DNA from: Shewanella violacea DSS12 | GTDB lineage: Bacteria; Pseudomonadota; Gammaproteobacteria; Enterobacterales; Shewanellaceae | NCBI RefSeq assembly: GCF_000091325.1 | Contig: NC_014012.1 | Location: 2,338,824-2,402,823, forward strand | Length of the DNA: 64,000 bases | Reading direction: 5' to 3' | Shown: positions 38,852 through 50,167 of the stretch, piece by piece | How the letters are laid out: every line of letters starts with the position of its first letter | How positions within the stretch are numbered: the stretch's first letter is position 1 | The notes under the pieces: model-generated | What the model saw: the letters and a program-made list of their open reading frames with translations, nothing else | Database searches by the model: none | What the model was told of the DNA's origin: nothing | Program-made: the position numbers and the translations under genes

Positions 38852-39573
38852 TCTTCACTCTTACGTGTGGCAATCATATAGTTCACATCGACACTTTTGG
38901 TATAAGTGAAGGTGTCAGTCAATGGGTTATAGGTGATCCCTGTTGCATCTTCACAGAATAGCTCGGCATTCTCGGCGAGTGAGATGAGCTCTGAGGGTTT
39001 GATAAACTTCTTATGGTCATGAGTCCCAACCGGTAGCATTTTAAGCAGGTACTCGGCACCTAAGATAGTCTCTATATAAGCACGTATATTTCGATTGATG
39101 GTGGAGAAGAATACATAACCGCCGGGTTTAACCATATCGGCACAGGCCTGAACCACTGAGCGAGGGTTAGGTACGTGCTCGAGCATCTCCATGCAGGTGA
39201 TGACATCGTAGCTCGCAATATTAGAATCTCGGTGAGACTCGGCAGTGTCCTGTATATAATTGACCTGAACGCCAGTTTCTATGGCGTGCAGTCTAGCCAC
39301 GTCAAGAGGTTCTGTGCCCATGTCTAAGCCGTCAACTTTAGCGCCGATACGAGCCATACTCTCAGACAAAATACCACCACCACAGCCTACATCCAGAACC
39401 CGCTTACCAAACAGACCAGCACAAGTTTGATCGATATAGTTGAGTCGCAGAGGGTTTAACTTATGTAATGGTTTAAATTCGCCTTGTGGATCCCACCAGG
39501 TTGCTGCCATTTTTTCAAATTTGGCAATTTCTGCTGGATCGACGTTTATCTCAGGTTTAATTTCTTGCTCCAC
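38848..39573 (-). CDS. ubiG: Ubiquinone biosynthesis O-methyltransferase
   Basis: SAM-dependent enzyme catalysing both O-methylations in ubiquinone synthesis. 241 residues, E. coli length. SAM motif [14 protein letters not shown], then [20 protein letters not shown] and the C-terminal [19 protein letters not shown] are characteristic. The start codon is 37 bases from the tandem-repeat array, so its promoter must lie in or beyond the array. Divergent from gyrA, with the 847-base gap between. Confidence 0.95.
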   Translation of the reverse strand: MEQEIKPEINVDPAEIAKFEKMAATWWDPQGEFKPLHKLNPLRLNYIDQTCAGLFGKRVLDVGCGGGILSESMARIGAKVDGLDMGTEPLDVARLHAIETGVQVNYIQDTAESHRDSNIASYDVITCMEMLEHVPNPRSVVQACADMVKPGGYVFFSTINRNIRAYIETILGAEYLLKMLPVGTHDHKKFIKPSELISLAENAELFCEDATGITYNPLTDTFTYTKSVDVNYMIATRKSED

Positions 39574-39610
39574 TATATCACCTCAATAGGGATTATTAAT
39601 GCCGCCATTA

Positions 39611-40185
39611 TACCCATAGAATGACAGATTCAAAGCTGGTATCAATATGAATGCCTAGGATACCCCTATGTAAACTGACAGATTCAAAGCCGGTATTAAT
39701 ATGAAGCCTAGGATACCCATAGAATGACAGGTTCAAAGCAGGTATCAATATGAATGCCTAAGATCCCCCTATGTAAACTGACAGATTCAAAGCCGATATT
39801 AATATGAAGCCTAGGATACCCATAGAATGACAGATTCAAAGCGGGTATTAATATGAATTCCACGATCCGGCGATAGCCATAGGTAGACCGACAGATTCAA
39901 ATCCAGTATCAATATGAATGCCTAGGATCCCCCTATGTAAACTGACAGATTCAAAGCCGATATTAATATGAAGCCTAGGATATCCATAGAATGACAGATT
40001 CAAAGCTGGTATCAATATGAATGCCTAGGATACCCCTATGTAAACTGACAGATTCAAAGCGGGTATTAATATGAATTCCACGATCTCAAGATCCCCTTAA
40101 AGAGGCCGACAGATTCAAAAGGACGACAGGTTCAAAGCTGGTATCAATATGGACCCCAGGATATCTATAGAATGTCAGATTCAAA
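39611..40185. repeat. Tandem array of alternating 54- and 49-bp units between ubiG and gyrA
   Basis: The core GACAG(A/G)TTCAAA occurs 12 times (starts 39623, 39677, 39726, 39780, 39829, 39890, 39944, 39993, 40047, 40108, 40125, and 40174 as GTCAGATTCAAA). Spacings are 54, 49, 54, 49, 61, 54, 49, 54, 61, 17 and 49. Two unit types alternate: A (54 bp, ends CCTATGTAAACT) and B (49 bp, ends CCCATAGAAT), with a 61-bp variant C twice. Order A B A B C A B A C, a truncated copy, B-like, fragment. Copies 1 and 8 are identical over 54 bp. A B-type end (39611-39622) precedes copy 1. No ORF runs through it: the unit lengths are not multiples of three. Confidence 0.9.
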
Positions 40186-40362
40186 CTAGCGATAAATAAC
40201 AAACTAGCGAATATTTAACCAATTGATTGATTAGCTAACATTGTTTGATTTAGGTCAGTTTTATATAGAGATTAATACTTATTTATCTCTAAAATTGAAT
40301 AGGGTCTGGTGACAAAAAATAACTGTGTTAGAATGCCAAATCACGTTTTCAGGCTGAACCAT

Positions 40363-40386
40363 TTACCGCGCTATTTCGGCCGGTAA
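40363..40386 (+). promoter_or_regulatory. Hairpin in the gyrA leader
   Basis: TTACCG and CGGTAA pair with a 12-base loop in the 5' region of gyrA, 35 bases before its ATG. The rest of 40186-40420 is AT-rich and must hold the gyrA promoter; I could not choose a -35/-10 pair confidently. GyrA synthesis in other bacteria responds to supercoiling at its promoter. Confidence 0.35.
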
Positions 40387-40420
40387 CGGGTAAGCACAAT
40401 TTCAAGGGATCGAGCAGTTT

Positions 40421-43138
40421 ATGACTGATCTGGCTTCATCTATAACACCAATTAATATTGAAGACGAATTAAAGAATTCATATCTAGATTACGCCATGAG
40501 CGTGATCGTGGGCCGTGCATTACCCGATGTTCGTGACGGCCTTAAGCCCGTTCACCGTCGCGTACTTTTCGCGATGAGCGAACTTAAAAACGATTGGAAC
40601 AAACCTTATAAGAAATCGGCACGTGTTGTCGGTGACGTTATCGGTAAGTATCACCCCCATGGTGATACTGCGGTTTATGACACAATCGTTCGTTTAGCAC
40701 AGCCTTTCTCCATGCGTTACCCTTTAATCGATGGCCAAGGTAACTTTGGTTCGGTCGATGGTGATGCTGCAGCTGCGATGCGTTATACCGAAATCCGTAT
40801 GGATAAGTTAGCCCATCAGCTATTAGCAGATCTTGAAAAAGAGACTGTCGACTTTGTGCCTAACTATGATGGTACCGAGTTTATTCCGGCAGTTATGCCT
40901 ACTCGTATCCCGACACTCTTGATTAACGGCTCTTCAGGTATTGCCGTCGGCATGGCGACCAATATCCCGCCTCATAACATGACTGAAGTGATTAAAGGTT
41001 GTTTGGCGCTAATCGAAGAGCCTGCACTTTCTATTGAACAGTTAATGGAATACATTCCAGGTCCAGATTTCCCCACAGCCGCCATTATCAATGGCCGCAA
41101 AGGGATTATCGATGCCTATAAAACGGGCCGTGGCCGCGCAATTATGCGTTCTAAGGCTGAAGTTCAAGTAGAAGATAATGGCCGTGAGCGCATTATCGTT
41201 CACGAAATTCCTTATCAGGTTAACAAAGCTCGTCTTATCGAGAAGATAGCCGAGCTGGTTAAAGATAAGAAAATTGAAGGCATCACTGGCCTACGTGATG
41301 AGTCCGATAAAGATGGTATGCGCATCGTTATCGAAATCAAACGTGGAGAGGTGGGTGAGGTTGTACTAAACAACCTTTATGCACAGACTCAGATGCAGTG
41401 CTCATTCGGGATAAACATGGTGGCTTTGACCAATGGTCAACCTAAACTGTTTAACCTAAAAGAGATGATAGAGTGCTTTATCTTGCACCGCCGTGAAGTG
41501 GTTACTCGCCGTACCGTATTTGAATTACGCAAAGCCCGTGACCGTGCACACATTCTAGAGTCACTGGCTATCGCACTGGCTAACATAGATCCTATTATTG
41601 CCATGATCAAGGCGTCACCAACGCCTGCCGAAGCTAAAGTTAAGCTGGTTGATCAAGGTTGGGAGCTAGGTCATGTTCAAGCCATGCTTGAGAAAGCCGG
41701 TGATGATGCAGCGCGTCCTGAATGGTTAGAGCCTGAGTACGGTATTCGTGACGGTCTCTACTACCTAACTCAGCCACAAGCACAAGCTATCTTAGACTTA
41801 CGCTTACATAAGCTAACGGGTCTAGAGCATGAGAAGATATTAGCTGAGTATGAAGAGCTGATAGATATCATCGCGGCTTTACTCTACATTTTGCGAAGCC
41901 CTGAACGCTTATTAGAAGTGATCAAGGAAGAGCTGAACGAGATACTGGAAAATTTCGGTGATGAACGTCGCACCGTCATCAATGCTAACGAAGTTGATAT
42001 GAGTCTTGAAGATCTTATTAACGAAGAAGATGTGGTAGTAACCTTATCGCACTTAGGTTATGCCAAGTATCAACCACTGACTGATTACCAGGCTCAGCGC
42101 CGTGGTGGTAAGGGCAAGTCAGCGGCAAAAGTGAAAGATGAAGACTTCGTCGAGAAACTACTTGTCGCCAACACCCATGATACGATTCTGTGTTTCTCTG
42201 ACTTTGGTAAGCTCTATTGGCTGAAAGTGTATCAGTTGCCGCTCGCAAGCCGTCAGGCTCGTGGTCGTCCAATTGTGAACTTATTGCCTCTATCTGAAGG
42301 CGAGCACATCACAGCCATTCTTCCAGTGCGTGAATATGCAGATGATAAATACATCATCATGGCAACATCACACGGCACAGTGAAGAAGACAGCATTGAAG
42401 GCATACAGCAATCCTCGTGCAAACGGTATTATTGCAGTAAACCTTAAAGACGGCGATGAGCTCATTGGCGTCGATATTACCGATGGCAAGAATGACATCA
42501 TGTTGTTCTCCGATGCGGGTAAAGTGGTTCGTTTCAATGAGATGGTCAGAGATTCTGAAACTGGTTTGGTCAAACTTGATCCGGAAACCAACGAAGAGCT
42601 AGTTGCACTGCGTCCTATGGGCCGTACCGCTACTGGTGTTCGTGGTATACGTCTTGAAGATGGTCAGAAAGTGGTGTCACTGATTGTACCTAAAGAAAAT
42701 GGTGCCATCTTAACCGTCACCGAGAATGGATACGGTAAGCGTACCTCACTCGAAGAGTATCCGGCCAAGAGCCGTGCGACTAAGGGTGTTGTTTCTATCA
42801 AGGTCAGCGAACGAAATGGTGCCGTAGTTGGTGCTGTTCAAGTTGGTGAAAATGATGAAATCATGCTTATCAGTGATAGAGGTACTTTAGTACGTACTCC
42901 TGCAACCGGTGTATCCACTATCGGACGTAACACTCAAGGTGTAACGATTATTCGTATCGTCGAAGGAGAGAAGGTTGTTGGTCTTCAACGTATCGATGAG
43001 ATCCATGAGGATGAAGTCGAGCTTGATGAAGAGGGCAATCCTATCATCCTAGAGGGTGATGACGCCGAAACAGGTCAAGTCATCGAAGGCGAAGAGCCTA
43101 AAGGTGATGATGAGCCTGAGGCAGAGCCTGCCGAATAA
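40421..43138 (+). CDS. gyrA: DNA gyrase subunit A
   Basis: Breakage-reunion subunit of gyrase, introducing negative supercoils. 905 residues. N-terminal winged-helix and tower ([20 protein letters not shown]), quinolone region [19 protein letters not shown], catalytic Tyr in [10 protein letters not shown], GyrA-box RQARGRP within the C-terminal beta-pinwheel, and an acidic tail ([10 protein letters not shown]). Position 83 is Thr (codon ACT) where E. coli has Ser; Asp87 is retained. Start ATG 40421 is preceded by AAGGGA. Confidence 0.97.
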   Translation: MTDLASSITPINIEDELKNSYLDYAMSVIVGRALPDVRDGLKPVHRRVLFAMSELKNDWNKPYKKSARVVGDVIGKYHPHGDTAVYDTIVRLAQPFSMRYPLIDGQGNFGSVDGDAAAAMRYTEIRMDKLAHQLLADLEKETVDFVPNYDGTEFIPAVMPTRIPTLLINGSSGIAVGMATNIPPHNMTEVIKGCLALIEEPALSIEQLMEYIPGPDFPTAAIINGRKGIIDAYKTGRGRAIMRSKAEVQVEDNGRERIIVHEIPYQVNKARLIEKIAELVKDKKIEGITGLRDESDKDGMRIVIEIKRGEVGEVVLNNLYAQTQMQCSFGINMVALTNGQPKLFNLKEMIECFILHRREVVTRRTVFELRKARDRAHILESLAIALANIDPIIAMIKASPTPAEAKVKLVDQGWELGHVQAMLEKAGDDAARPEWLEPEYGIRDGLYYLTQPQAQAILDLRLHKLTGLEHEKILAEYEELIDIIAALLYILRSPERLLEVIKEELNEILENFGDERRTVINANEVDMSLEDLINEEDVVVTLSHLGYAKYQPLTDYQAQRRGGKGKSAAKVKDEDFVEKLLVANTHDTILCFSDFGKLYWLKVYQLPLASRQARGRPIVNLLPLSEGEHITAILPVREYADDKYIIMATSHGTVKKTALKAYSNPRANGIIAVNLKDGDELIGVDITDGKNDIMLFSDAGKVVRFNEMVRDSETGLVKLDPETNEELVALRPMGRTATGVRGIRLEDGQKVVSLIVPKENGAILTVTENGYGKRTSLEEYPAKSRATKGVVSIKVSERNGAVVGAVQVGENDEIMLISDRGTLVRTPATGVSTIGRNTQGVTIIRIVEGEKVVGLQRIDEIHEDEVELDEEGNPIILEGDDAETGQVIEGEEPKGDDEPEAEPAE

Positions 43139-43150
43139 GCGTTAACCTCT

Positions 43151-43182
43151 AAAACGAGCGTCCAATTGGACGCTCGTTTTGT
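43151..43182 (+). terminator. Terminator after gyrA
   Basis: AAAACGAGCGTCCAA and TTGGACGCTCGTTTT form a perfect 30-base palindrome, with T-rich sequence after it. Confidence 0.85.
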
Positions 43183-43289
43183 TTTAGGGATACGTAAGTA
43201 AAAAAGATAATTCACAATAGAAAATATGCTTAGAAAACTAAGTGTCTTATGGCAGACTAAATTGTTACTAACGATGAGAGGATAGAGAC

Positions 43290-44384
43290 GTGAGCGTGAC
43301 TTATAATTTCTGTGCAGGTCCTGCGATGTTACCCCAAGCCGTGATGCAAAAGGCGCAATCTGAATTATTGGATTGGAATGGTCTAGGTACTTCGGTGATG
43401 GAGATTAGTCATCGCAGCAAAGAGTTTATTGCGCTGACTGAACAAGCGGAAATAGATTTGCGTGAACTAATGTCGATCCCTGCTAATTACCATGTATTGT
43501 TTATGCATGGTGGCGGACGAGGCCAGTTCTCTGCTGTAGTGAATAATTTTCTTGGTAAGCAAGGTAAAGCCCTCTATTTGGTCTCAGGTAGCTGGTCTCA
43601 ATCGGCAGTTGAAGAAGCTAAAAAACTGACCTGTGATGCTCAGATAGACAGTATCAACATTGCTGAAAATACTAATGGAATTAATCAAATAGTCTTGCCT
43701 GATCTCGCTAAGATAGATCAAGATTATCGTTATCTGCACTACTGTCCTAACGAAACCGTCGATGGTATCGAAATCTTTGATGAGCTTGATTCACCATGGC
43801 CAATCATCGCCGACATGTCCTCGAACATCATGTCCAGAGAGATAGATGTTAGCAAGTATGCTGTGATCTATGCCGGCGCTCAGAAGAATATTGGGCCTTC
43901 GGGTCTGAGTATCGTCATCGTCCGCGATGATATGCTTGAACTGCCAAGTCTGCCTCAGTCATCTATCATGGATTATGGTTTAGGGGTTAAACACGGCTCC
44001 ATGTACAACACGCCACCGACATTTGCTTGGTATCTGGCTGCCGAGGTCTTCGCTTGGCTTAAAGACTCTGGTGGAGTCGTGGCCATGGCCAAGAGGAACC
44101 TGAAGAAAGCGGCGCTGCTTTATGATTTTATCGATAGCAGTGATTTTTACACCAGTAAGGTGTGTCAATCAAACCGCTCAGTGATGAATGTGACCTTTTA
44201 TCTAGCCAATGAAGAATTGAATGCATCTTTTTTGAAAGGCGCCACAGATGCAAATTTAGTGGCACTGAAAGGGCACCGGAGTGTAGGCGGTATGCGAGCG
44301 AGTATTTATAATGCCATGCCAATCGAAGGGGTTGAGGCGTTAGTCGAGTTTATGCAGGATTTTGCTGGTAAAAACCAAGCTTAA
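43290..44384 (+). CDS. serC: Phosphoserine aminotransferase
   Basis: PLP enzyme for serine and pyridoxal phosphate synthesis. 364 residues. Seen: [35 protein letters not shown], the PLP-Lys in [12 protein letters not shown], and the C-terminal [19 protein letters not shown] start at 43290 after GAGAGGATAGAGAC. In many gammaproteobacteria serC precedes aroA directly; here an aminotransferase on the opposite strand comes between them. Confidence 0.95.
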   Translation: MSVTYNFCAGPAMLPQAVMQKAQSELLDWNGLGTSVMEISHRSKEFIALTEQAEIDLRELMSIPANYHVLFMHGGGRGQFSAVVNNFLGKQGKALYLVSGSWSQSAVEEAKKLTCDAQIDSINIAENTNGINQIVLPDLAKIDQDYRYLHYCPNETVDGIEIFDELDSPWPIIADMSSNIMSREIDVSKYAVIYAGAQKNIGPSGLSIVIVRDDMLELPSLPQSSIMDYGLGVKHGSMYNTPPTFAWYLAAEVFAWLKDSGGVVAMAKRNLKKAALLYDFIDSSDFYTSKVCQSNRSVMNVTFYLANEELNASFLKGATDANLVALKGHRSVGGMRASIYNAMPIEGVEALVEFMQDFAGKNQA

Positions 44385-44392
44385 TTACGAAG

Positions 44393-44425
44393 AAAGTTCC
44401 TAGCACTCAGGTCCTAGGAACTTTT
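44393..44425. terminator. Terminator between serC and the aminotransferase gene
   Basis: AAAGTTCCTAG (44393-44403) and CTAGGAACTTT (44414-44424) form an 11-bp stem between convergent genes. Confidence 0.8.
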
Positions 44426-44482
44426 CATTTCTATAATACTTTTAATTTCAAAAGTTCTAAATTTCAAAAGTGCTTTAAATGT

Positions 44483-45688
44483 CTATAGTACTTTTGCGAT
44501 GGACTCAGCTAAGTAATTAACGTTTCCCTGTCCTATCCCCGCTATGCTGATGCGGCTAGAGTCTACCATGTAGATGCTGTGTTCTTGCTGCAGACGTTCT
44601 ACCTGTTGTGGGTTAATACCCAGGAATGAGAACATGCCTTTTTGCTGGGCTATAAAGCCAAAGTCACGCTTAACACCCTTCTCGATCAACTTGTCTACCA
44701 GCATGATGCGATTGCCATTGATACGGTCTCGCATAATTTTGAGCTCATCTAACCATTGCTGCTTTAACTCATGGGACCCTAGTATCGTTTCAACTATGGC
44801 AGCGCCATGGGCTGGCGGCATAGAGTAGATGCAACGGACCACATAAAGCAGCACAGAAAAGGCCACATTCACGCTGGCAGCATCTCTACCTAAGATTGAA
44901 CAGGCACCGATTCGTTCACGGTACAGGCCGAAGTTTTTAGAGCATGAGCTACACAAGATCATGTTATCCACAGCTGCGGCCATCTTACGCACGCCGTAGG
45001 CATCTTCATCGACGCCGACACCAAACCCTTGATAGGCCATATCGATAAGCGGTGTGAAGCCTTGCTGCTGGGTTATCTCAACGATTTGGTCCCACTGGGC
45101 CTCACTAAGATCCATGCCGCTGGGATTATGGCAGCATGCATGGAGTAAAACCACATCGTCTGGGCCCACTTGAGACAGAGCCGCTTTCATCTCATCAAAT
45201 TTAAGGCTCTTGTTGTCATAGTCGTAATAAGGGTAGGTTTTAACTTCTATGCCGGCGGCTTCGAACAGACCAGTATGATTGGCCCAGGTTGGATCGCTGA
45301 CCCAGATCACCGCAGTTTGAGATTTTGTCATGGTGCTGGCACGTTTAATAAATTCAGCGGCGACTCTTAATGCGCCCGTTCCACCTGGGGTCGATACGGT
45401 GCGGATTCGATCGGCCAATAAAGCAGGATGATCGCTGCCGAATGCTAGTTCGCCCAGTAAGCTATTAAATTGAGCCGAGCCTGTGGGTCCGATGTAAACT
45501 TTTGTTTCCTCGGAATCGATACGGTATTGTTCGGCTGTTTTAACACAGTTTAAGATAGGGGTATGACCCACCTCATCTTTATACACGCCGACGCCAAGAT
45601 CTATCTTGTTGGCGTGGGTGTCTTGCTTGTATTTAGTCATCAAGCCGAGGATAGGATCAGCAGGCATAGCGGTGAGAGTGTCGAACAT
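44483..45688 (-). CDS. Aspartate/aromatic aminotransferase (class I PLP)
   Basis: 401 residues, similar to E. coli AspC/TyrB. Seen: GVGVYKDEVGHTPIL, TPGGTGALRVAAEF, WVSDPTWANH, HACCHNPSGMDLS, IDMAYQGFG, and the PLP-Lys in CSSCSKNFGLYRERIG. Residues that would separate AspC from TyrB were not resolved, so no symbol is given. Convergent with serC; 406 bases separate it from the divergent aroA. Confidence 0.92.
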   Translation of the reverse strand: MFDTLTAMPADPILGLMTKYKQDTHANKIDLGVGVYKDEVGHTPILNCVKTAEQYRIDSEETKVYIGPTGSAQFNSLLGELAFGSDHPALLADRIRTVSTPGGTGALRVAAEFIKRASTMTKSQTAVIWVSDPTWANHTGLFEAAGIEVKTYPYYDYDNKSLKFDEMKAALSQVGPDDVVLLHACCHNPSGMDLSEAQWDQIVEITQQQGFTPLIDMAYQGFGVGVDEDAYGVRKMAAAVDNMILCSSCSKNFGLYRERIGACSILGRDAASVNVAFSVLLYVVRCIYSMPPAHGAAIVETILGSHELKQQWLDELKIMRDRINGNRIMLVDKLIEKGVKRDFGFIAQQKGMFSFLGINPQQVERLQQEHSIYMVDSSRISIAGIGQGNVNYLAESIAKVL

Positions 45689-46094
45689 AGCTTATTTACC
45701 CTTTATTAGATTTGTTGGTTTAATCTAGCTTTACTCATAAAGTTTAGAGTAACGTAAAACACAGACTCAGTAATAGTGAATAGCGCTAAATCATAAAAGT
45801 AATTATCTGGCATGATTCATTTCCACCTAGTTTATTTTCTCCATTAATTGATATGAAAAGTGTTAGAAAATTGTCACTTTGAAAGAAAATCACCTCAAAC
45901 AGGCTAAAAACATAAATAAGTGTTGAATACTGCCGCTTAATCAGTAAATTTAGTACTACGAAGTTCAAACACCGGTTAAGCAGAACACCATTTTGTCGTG
46001 ATGGTGCCAGTCGTAAACCTTACAGTCTGTTTGCCATGAACATCTAATGTTAACCAGCGGTTTGTTTGTCCCGCGATGATAAAGAAGTATTTTA
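45689..46094. other. Intergenic region upstream of aroA
   Basis: 406 bases between the divergent aminotransferase and aroA. I see no credible gene; small frames on the minus strand overlapping aroA look like shadows. No TyrR box (TGTAAA-N6-TTTACA) was found. A 6-bp inverted repeat (CACCAT/ATGGTG) lies about 100 bases before aroA. Confidence 0.5.
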
Positions 46095-47375
46095 ATGAAG
46101 CAGCTACGTCTCGAGCCAATTAGCAAGGTCCAGGGCACCATCAATATCCCTGGCTCTAAAAGTATCTCTAACCGTGCACTATTACTAGCCACGCTAGCTA
46201 AAGGCACCACGACACTGACAAACTTGTTAGATTCTGATGATATTCGCTATATGCTGGCATCGCTCAAGCAATTGGGGGTGAACTATCGACTCTCCGAAAA
46301 TAATACCGTTTGTGAACTCGAAGGGACCGGGGCACCGCTCAATGCAGAGCTGGCGCAGACACTGTTTCTTGGCAATGCTGGTACCGCTATGCGCCCCCTT
46401 TGTGCGGCATTAACCTTAGGTCAGGGTGAATTTACCTTAACCGGTGAGCCTCGTATGGAAGAGCGTCCCATCGGTGACTTGGTCGATGCACTGCGTCAAC
46501 TCGGCGCATCTGTGACCTATCTTAAGAATGAAGGTTTTCCTCCCTTGACGATCAATGCGACTGGGCTAAACGCCGGTGATGTCGAGATTGCAGGGGATCT
46601 ATCTAGCCAGTTCCTCACCGCACTGCTTATGGTTGCCCCGCTTGCGAAGGGGGAGGTTAACATCAAGATTAAGGGTGAGTTGGTCTCTAAGCCTTATATA
46701 GACATCACCATAGCCCTGATGGCGCAATTTGGCGTCAAGGTGATAAATCATGATTATCAAGCCTTCGAGATAAAAGCCGGCCAAACTTATGTGTCACCGG
46801 GTAAAGTGTTAGTCGAAGGGGATGCCTCCTCGGCGTCTTACTTCCTCGCCGCAGGCGCCATAAAAGGCGGTGAAGTCAAAGTCACTGGTGTAGGTCGCCT
46901 GAGCATTCAAGGTGATGTTAAGTTTGCCGATGTGCTGGAGAAGATGGGCGCCGAGATAGAGTGGGGTGATGATTATATTATTTCACGTGTAGCAAAACTC
47001 AATGGGGTGGATCTCGACATGAACCATATCCCAGATGCGGCCATGACCATAGCCACAGCGGCCTTATTTGCCACAGGGCCCACTACCATTCGCAATATTT
47101 ATAACTGGCGCATCAAGGAAACCGACCGTTTAGCTGCCATGGCTACCGAGTTGAGAAAAGTGGGTGCCATCGTTGACGAAGGTCATGATTATATTTCTAT
47201 TACACCGCCGAGCAAGCCACATACGGCGGAAATCGATACCTATAACGATCACAGAATGGCCATGTGCTTCTCTATGCTGGCGTTGGCCGATTGCGGCATC
47301 ACCATTAATGATCCAGATTGTACCTCTAAGACATTCCCCGATTATTTTCAGCAGTTCGCTGCATTAGCTCAGTGA
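46095..47375 (+). CDS. aroA: 3-phosphoshikimate 1-carboxyvinyltransferase (EPSP synthase)
   Basis: Adds the enolpyruvyl group to shikimate 3-phosphate. 426 residues, E. coli length. Class I signature: [15 protein letters not shown] at residues 19-33, [13 protein letters not shown] (residues 92-104) with the Gly of the glyphosate-sensitive type I enzymes, [12 protein letters not shown], and [13 protein letters not shown]. Start ATG follows AAAGAAG. Next in the run is cmk after a terminator. Confidence 0.96.
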   Translation: MKQLRLEPISKVQGTINIPGSKSISNRALLLATLAKGTTTLTNLLDSDDIRYMLASLKQLGVNYRLSENNTVCELEGTGAPLNAELAQTLFLGNAGTAMRPLCAALTLGQGEFTLTGEPRMEERPIGDLVDALRQLGASVTYLKNEGFPPLTINATGLNAGDVEIAGDLSSQFLTALLMVAPLAKGEVNIKIKGELVSKPYIDITIALMAQFGVKVINHDYQAFEIKAGQTYVSPGKVLVEGDASSASYFLAAGAIKGGEVKVTGVGRLSIQGDVKFADVLEKMGAEIEWGDDYIISRVAKLNGVDLDMNHIPDAAMTIATAALFATGPTTIRNIYNWRIKETDRLAAMATELRKVGAIVDEGHDYISITPPSKPHTAEIDTYNDHRMAMCFSMLALADCGITINDPDCTSKTFPDYFQQFAALAQ

Positions 47376-47392
47376 ACTAAATAGCGTTAATG

Positions 47393-47417
47393 AAATGGGC
47401 CAGCAGGCCCATTTTTA
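47393..47417 (+). terminator. Terminator after aroA
   Basis: ATGGGCC, loop AGCA, GGCCCAT, then T-rich sequence. A second, weaker stem ACCAAT/ATTGGT followed by T residues is at 47471-47496. Confidence 0.8.
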
Positions 47418-47529
47418 TTTTGCTCATAACTAAGTTCTTGCCTCAATCATATTGTCCACTTAAGGTCTCTACCAATAAGTTTTAATTGGTTTTTTGAATT
47501 TTTTTACCGCTTTATTTTTTTACTTGGTT

Positions 47530-47535
47530 TATAAT
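47530..47535 (+). promoter_or_regulatory. Putative -10 element for the cmk-rpsA transcript
   Basis: TATAAT about 100 bases before the cmk ATG, in strongly AT-rich DNA after the aroA terminators. The -35 element is not obvious. Confidence 0.4.
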
Positions 47536-47631
47536 ACGCGCGCTTAATTTTCAGTGTATGGATAAGCATATGAGGCACTGGAAGCACTCATTTAAAAATC
47601 TTAGGGAAGATGGTTTACTGTGGAGAAATTT

Positions 47632-48324
47632 ATGTCAGAACGGGCTCCTGTTGTCACTATTGACGGCCCTAGCGGTGTAGGGAAAGGTACGATTAGTCAG
47701 TTGTTAGCACAGCGTTTAGGCTGGAAACTACTGGACAGTGGTGCTATTTACCGAGTCTTAGCCTTAGCCGCTATTCATCATAATGTTCAACTCGATAATG
47801 AAGAGTCTCTTACTTTACTGGCCTCGCACTTAGATGTGCAGTTTGTTACCAGCAGTGAAACTCAAGGTATCAAGGTGGTACTCGAAGGCGAAGATGTGTC
47901 AACAGACATACGTAGCCCAGAGTGTTCGAAGGCGGCCTCTATCGTCGCCGCATTTCCACGAGTTCGTGAGGCATTATTACGTCGTCAACGTGCATTTAAT
48001 ACCACACCGGGTCTGATTGCCGATGGTCGAGATATGGGCACGGTTGTTTTCCCCAGTACACCCGCTAAAATTTATTTAATTGCATCGGCGGAAGAAAGGG
48101 CTCAGAGACGCTATAATCAGTTGCAGGACAAGGGCTTCGATGTTAACATCGATCGGCTTTTATCTGAGATTAAAGAGCGTGATGACCGCGATATGAATCG
48201 CACCGTCTCTCCTTTAGTCCCGGCTGATGATGCATTAGTCATAGATACTTCGGGTATCGGGATAGAAGATGTGCTCAATCTTGTATTGGCGCACGTAGAA
48301 TTAAAATTACCAAACGTTAGTTAA
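47632..48324 (+). CDS. cmk: Cytidylate kinase
   Basis: Phosphorylates CMP and dCMP. 230 residues from the ATG at 47632, preceded by GGAGA; a start four codons earlier is possible. P-loop [34 protein letters not shown] and the lid [10 protein letters not shown] fit the family. cmk-rpsA-ihfB is the order found in E. coli. Confidence 0.95.
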   Translation: MSERAPVVTIDGPSGVGKGTISQLLAQRLGWKLLDSGAIYRVLALAAIHHNVQLDNEESLTLLASHLDVQFVTSSETQGIKVVLEGEDVSTDIRSPECSKAASIVAAFPRVREALLRRQRAFNTTPGLIADGRDMGTVVFPSTPAKIYLIASAEERAQRRYNQLQDKGFDVNIDRLLSEIKERDDRDMNRTVSPLVPADDALVIDTSGIGIEDVLNLVLAHVELKLPNVS

Positions 48325-48339
48325 TGTTAACTGACGTTT
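48312..48339 (+). promoter_or_regulatory. Near-palindrome over the cmk stop
   Basis: AAACGTTAGTTAA and TTAACTGACGTTT pair at 12 of 13 positions, two bases apart. No T run follows, so termination before rpsA is unlikely; it could be an RNA processing or protein-binding site. Confidence 0.35.
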
Positions 48340-48426
48340 AACCATTCGCACCAAGGATGATGCGGATTATTATACTGACTCCACGTCTAGGATGGGCTGT
48401 GGTTTATTAAAGAAAGTAACTTAAAC

Positions 48427-50094
48427 ATGACTGAATCTTTTGCTGATCTATTTGAAGAATCCCTTGCAACTTTGGAGTTCCGTCCTGGTTCTATCGTAAC
48501 CGGTGTTGTTGTTCGCATCGAAAACGGTACTGTACTAGTTGACGCTGGTCTAAAGTCTGAAAGCCCAATCCCAGCTGAACAGTTCAAGAACGCTCAAGGC
48601 GAACTTGAAGTTTCTGTTGGTGATACTGTGCACGTTGCGCTTGACTCTGTTGAAGATGGCTTCGGTGAGACTCAACTGTCTCGCGAGAAGGCTAAGCGTC
48701 ACGAAGCTTGGATTGTTCTAGAAAAAGCGTACGAAGATGCTGAAACTGTAATCGGTGTCATCAATGGTAAGGTTAAAGGCGGTTTCACTGTTGAATTAAA
48801 CGGTATCCGTGCATTCCTACCAGGTTCTCTAGTTGACGTTCGCCCTGTTCGCGATACTGCTCACCTAGAAAACAAAGATCTAGAATTCAAAGTTATCAAA
48901 CTAGACCAGAAGCGCAACAACGTTGTTGTTTCTCGTCGTGCTGTTATCGAATCTGAAAGCAGTGCAGAGCGTGATGCTCTTCTTGAGAACTTGCAAGAAG
49001 GTCAGGCTATTAAGGGTATCGTTAAGAACCTTACTGACTACGGCGCATTCGTTGACTTAGGTGGCGTTGATGGTCTTCTACATATCACAGATATGGCTTG
49101 GAAGCGTGTTAAGCACCCATCTGAAATCGTCAACGTTGGTGACGAAATCGACGTTAAAGTACTTAAGTATGACCGTGAGCGCACACGTGTTTCACTAGGT
49201 CTTAAGCAACTTGGCGAAGATCCTTGGTTAGAAATCAGCAAGCGCTACCCAGAAAACACACGTTTGACTGGTCGCGTTACTAATCTAACTGACTACGGTT
49301 GTTTCGTAGAAATTGAAGAAGGCGTTGAAGGTCTAGTTCACGTTTCTGAAATGGATTGGACTAACAAGAACATCCACCCATCTAAGGTTGTTAACCTAGG
49401 TGATGAAGTAGAAGTTCTAGTTCTTGACATCGATGAAGAACGTCGTCGTATTTCTCTTGGCCTTAAGCAGTGTAAAGTTAACCCGTGGGATGACTTCGCA
49501 GAGCGCTTTAACAAGGGTGACAAAGTCACTGGTAAGATCAAGTCAATCACTGACTTCGGTATCTTCATCGGTCTTGACGGCGGCATCGACGGTCTAGTTC
49601 ACCTTTCTGATATCTCTTGGAATGGTACAGGCGAAGAAGCCGTTGCTGACTATAAGAAAGGCGACGAAATCAACGCAGTAGTTCTTTCTGTTGACCCTGA
49701 GCGTGAGCGTATCAGCCTAGGCGTTAAGCAGACTGAAGACGATCCATTCAATGCTTATCTTGCTGATAAGAAGAAGGGTGCGGTTGTTCACGGTACAGTT
49801 GTCGCTGTTGACGCTAAAGGCGTTACTATCGAACTTGCTGAAACTGTTGAAGGTTACCTACGTGTATCTGATATCTCTCGTGAGCGTATCGAAGATGCAT
49901 CTACAGTTTACTCTGTAGGCGACGCTGTTGAATCTAAGTTCATGGGTGTTGACCGTAAGAACCGTACTATCAGCCTATCTATCCGTGCGAAAGATGAAGC
50001 TGAAGAGAAAGAAGCAATGGCTAGCTTGAACAAGCAGGAAGACGCTGTGATGAGCAGTGCTATGGCTGAAGCGTTCAAAGCGGCTCGTAAGTAA
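48427..50094 (+). CDS. rpsA: 30S ribosomal protein S1
   Basis: Largest ribosomal protein, needed for mRNA binding; also autoregulates its own translation. 555 residues with six S1 domains, four of them with the repeated motif [20 protein letters not shown] or close variants. Codon use is strongly biased to fast codons (CGT, GGT, GTT), unlike the neighbours. The start ATG lacks a strong Shine-Dalgarno sequence, as is known for rpsA. Confidence 0.97.
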   Translation: MTESFADLFEESLATLEFRPGSIVTGVVVRIENGTVLVDAGLKSESPIPAEQFKNAQGELEVSVGDTVHVALDSVEDGFGETQLSREKAKRHEAWIVLEKAYEDAETVIGVINGKVKGGFTVELNGIRAFLPGSLVDVRPVRDTAHLENKDLEFKVIKLDQKRNNVVVSRRAVIESESSAERDALLENLQEGQAIKGIVKNLTDYGAFVDLGGVDGLLHITDMAWKRVKHPSEIVNVGDEIDVKVLKYDRERTRVSLGLKQLGEDPWLEISKRYPENTRLTGRVTNLTDYGCFVEIEEGVEGLVHVSEMDWTNKNIHPSKVVNLGDEVEVLVLDIDEERRRISLGLKQCKVNPWDDFAERFNKGDKVTGKIKSITDFGIFIGLDGGIDGLVHLSDISWNGTGEEAVADYKKGDEINAVVLSVDPERERISLGVKQTEDDPFNAYLADKKKGAVVHGTVVAVDAKGVTIELAETVEGYLRVSDISRERIEDASTVYSVGDAVESKFMGVDRKNRTISLSIRAKDEAEEKEAMASLNKQEDAVMSSAMAEAFKAARK

Positions 50095-50108
50095 TTGCCT
50101 GAAGTTCT

Positions 50109-50126
50109 GGGAGGCTTCGGCCTCCC
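50109..50126 (+). terminator. Hairpin between rpsA and ihfB
   Basis: GGGAGGC, loop TTCG, GCCTCCC is a very stable tetraloop hairpin. It lacks a T run, so partial attenuation or mRNA stabilisation of rpsA is more likely than full termination. Confidence 0.6.
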
Positions 50127-50167
50127 TGTTAGGTGACTGTGTTTGGCTTGATAATAGAGGGTATAGG

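Noticed and set aside
39611..40185. CRISPR array
   Set aside because: The sequences between the 12-bp cores are themselves repeated (two unit types), spacing is not constant, and no cas genes are near.
42253..42591. 112-residue minus-strand ORF inside gyrA
   Set aside because: Antisense shadow of a strongly conserved gene; typical artefact of codon bias.
45965..46210. 81-residue minus-strand ORF overlapping the aroA start
   Set aside because: Shadow of aroA; no homology and no ribosome-binding site.
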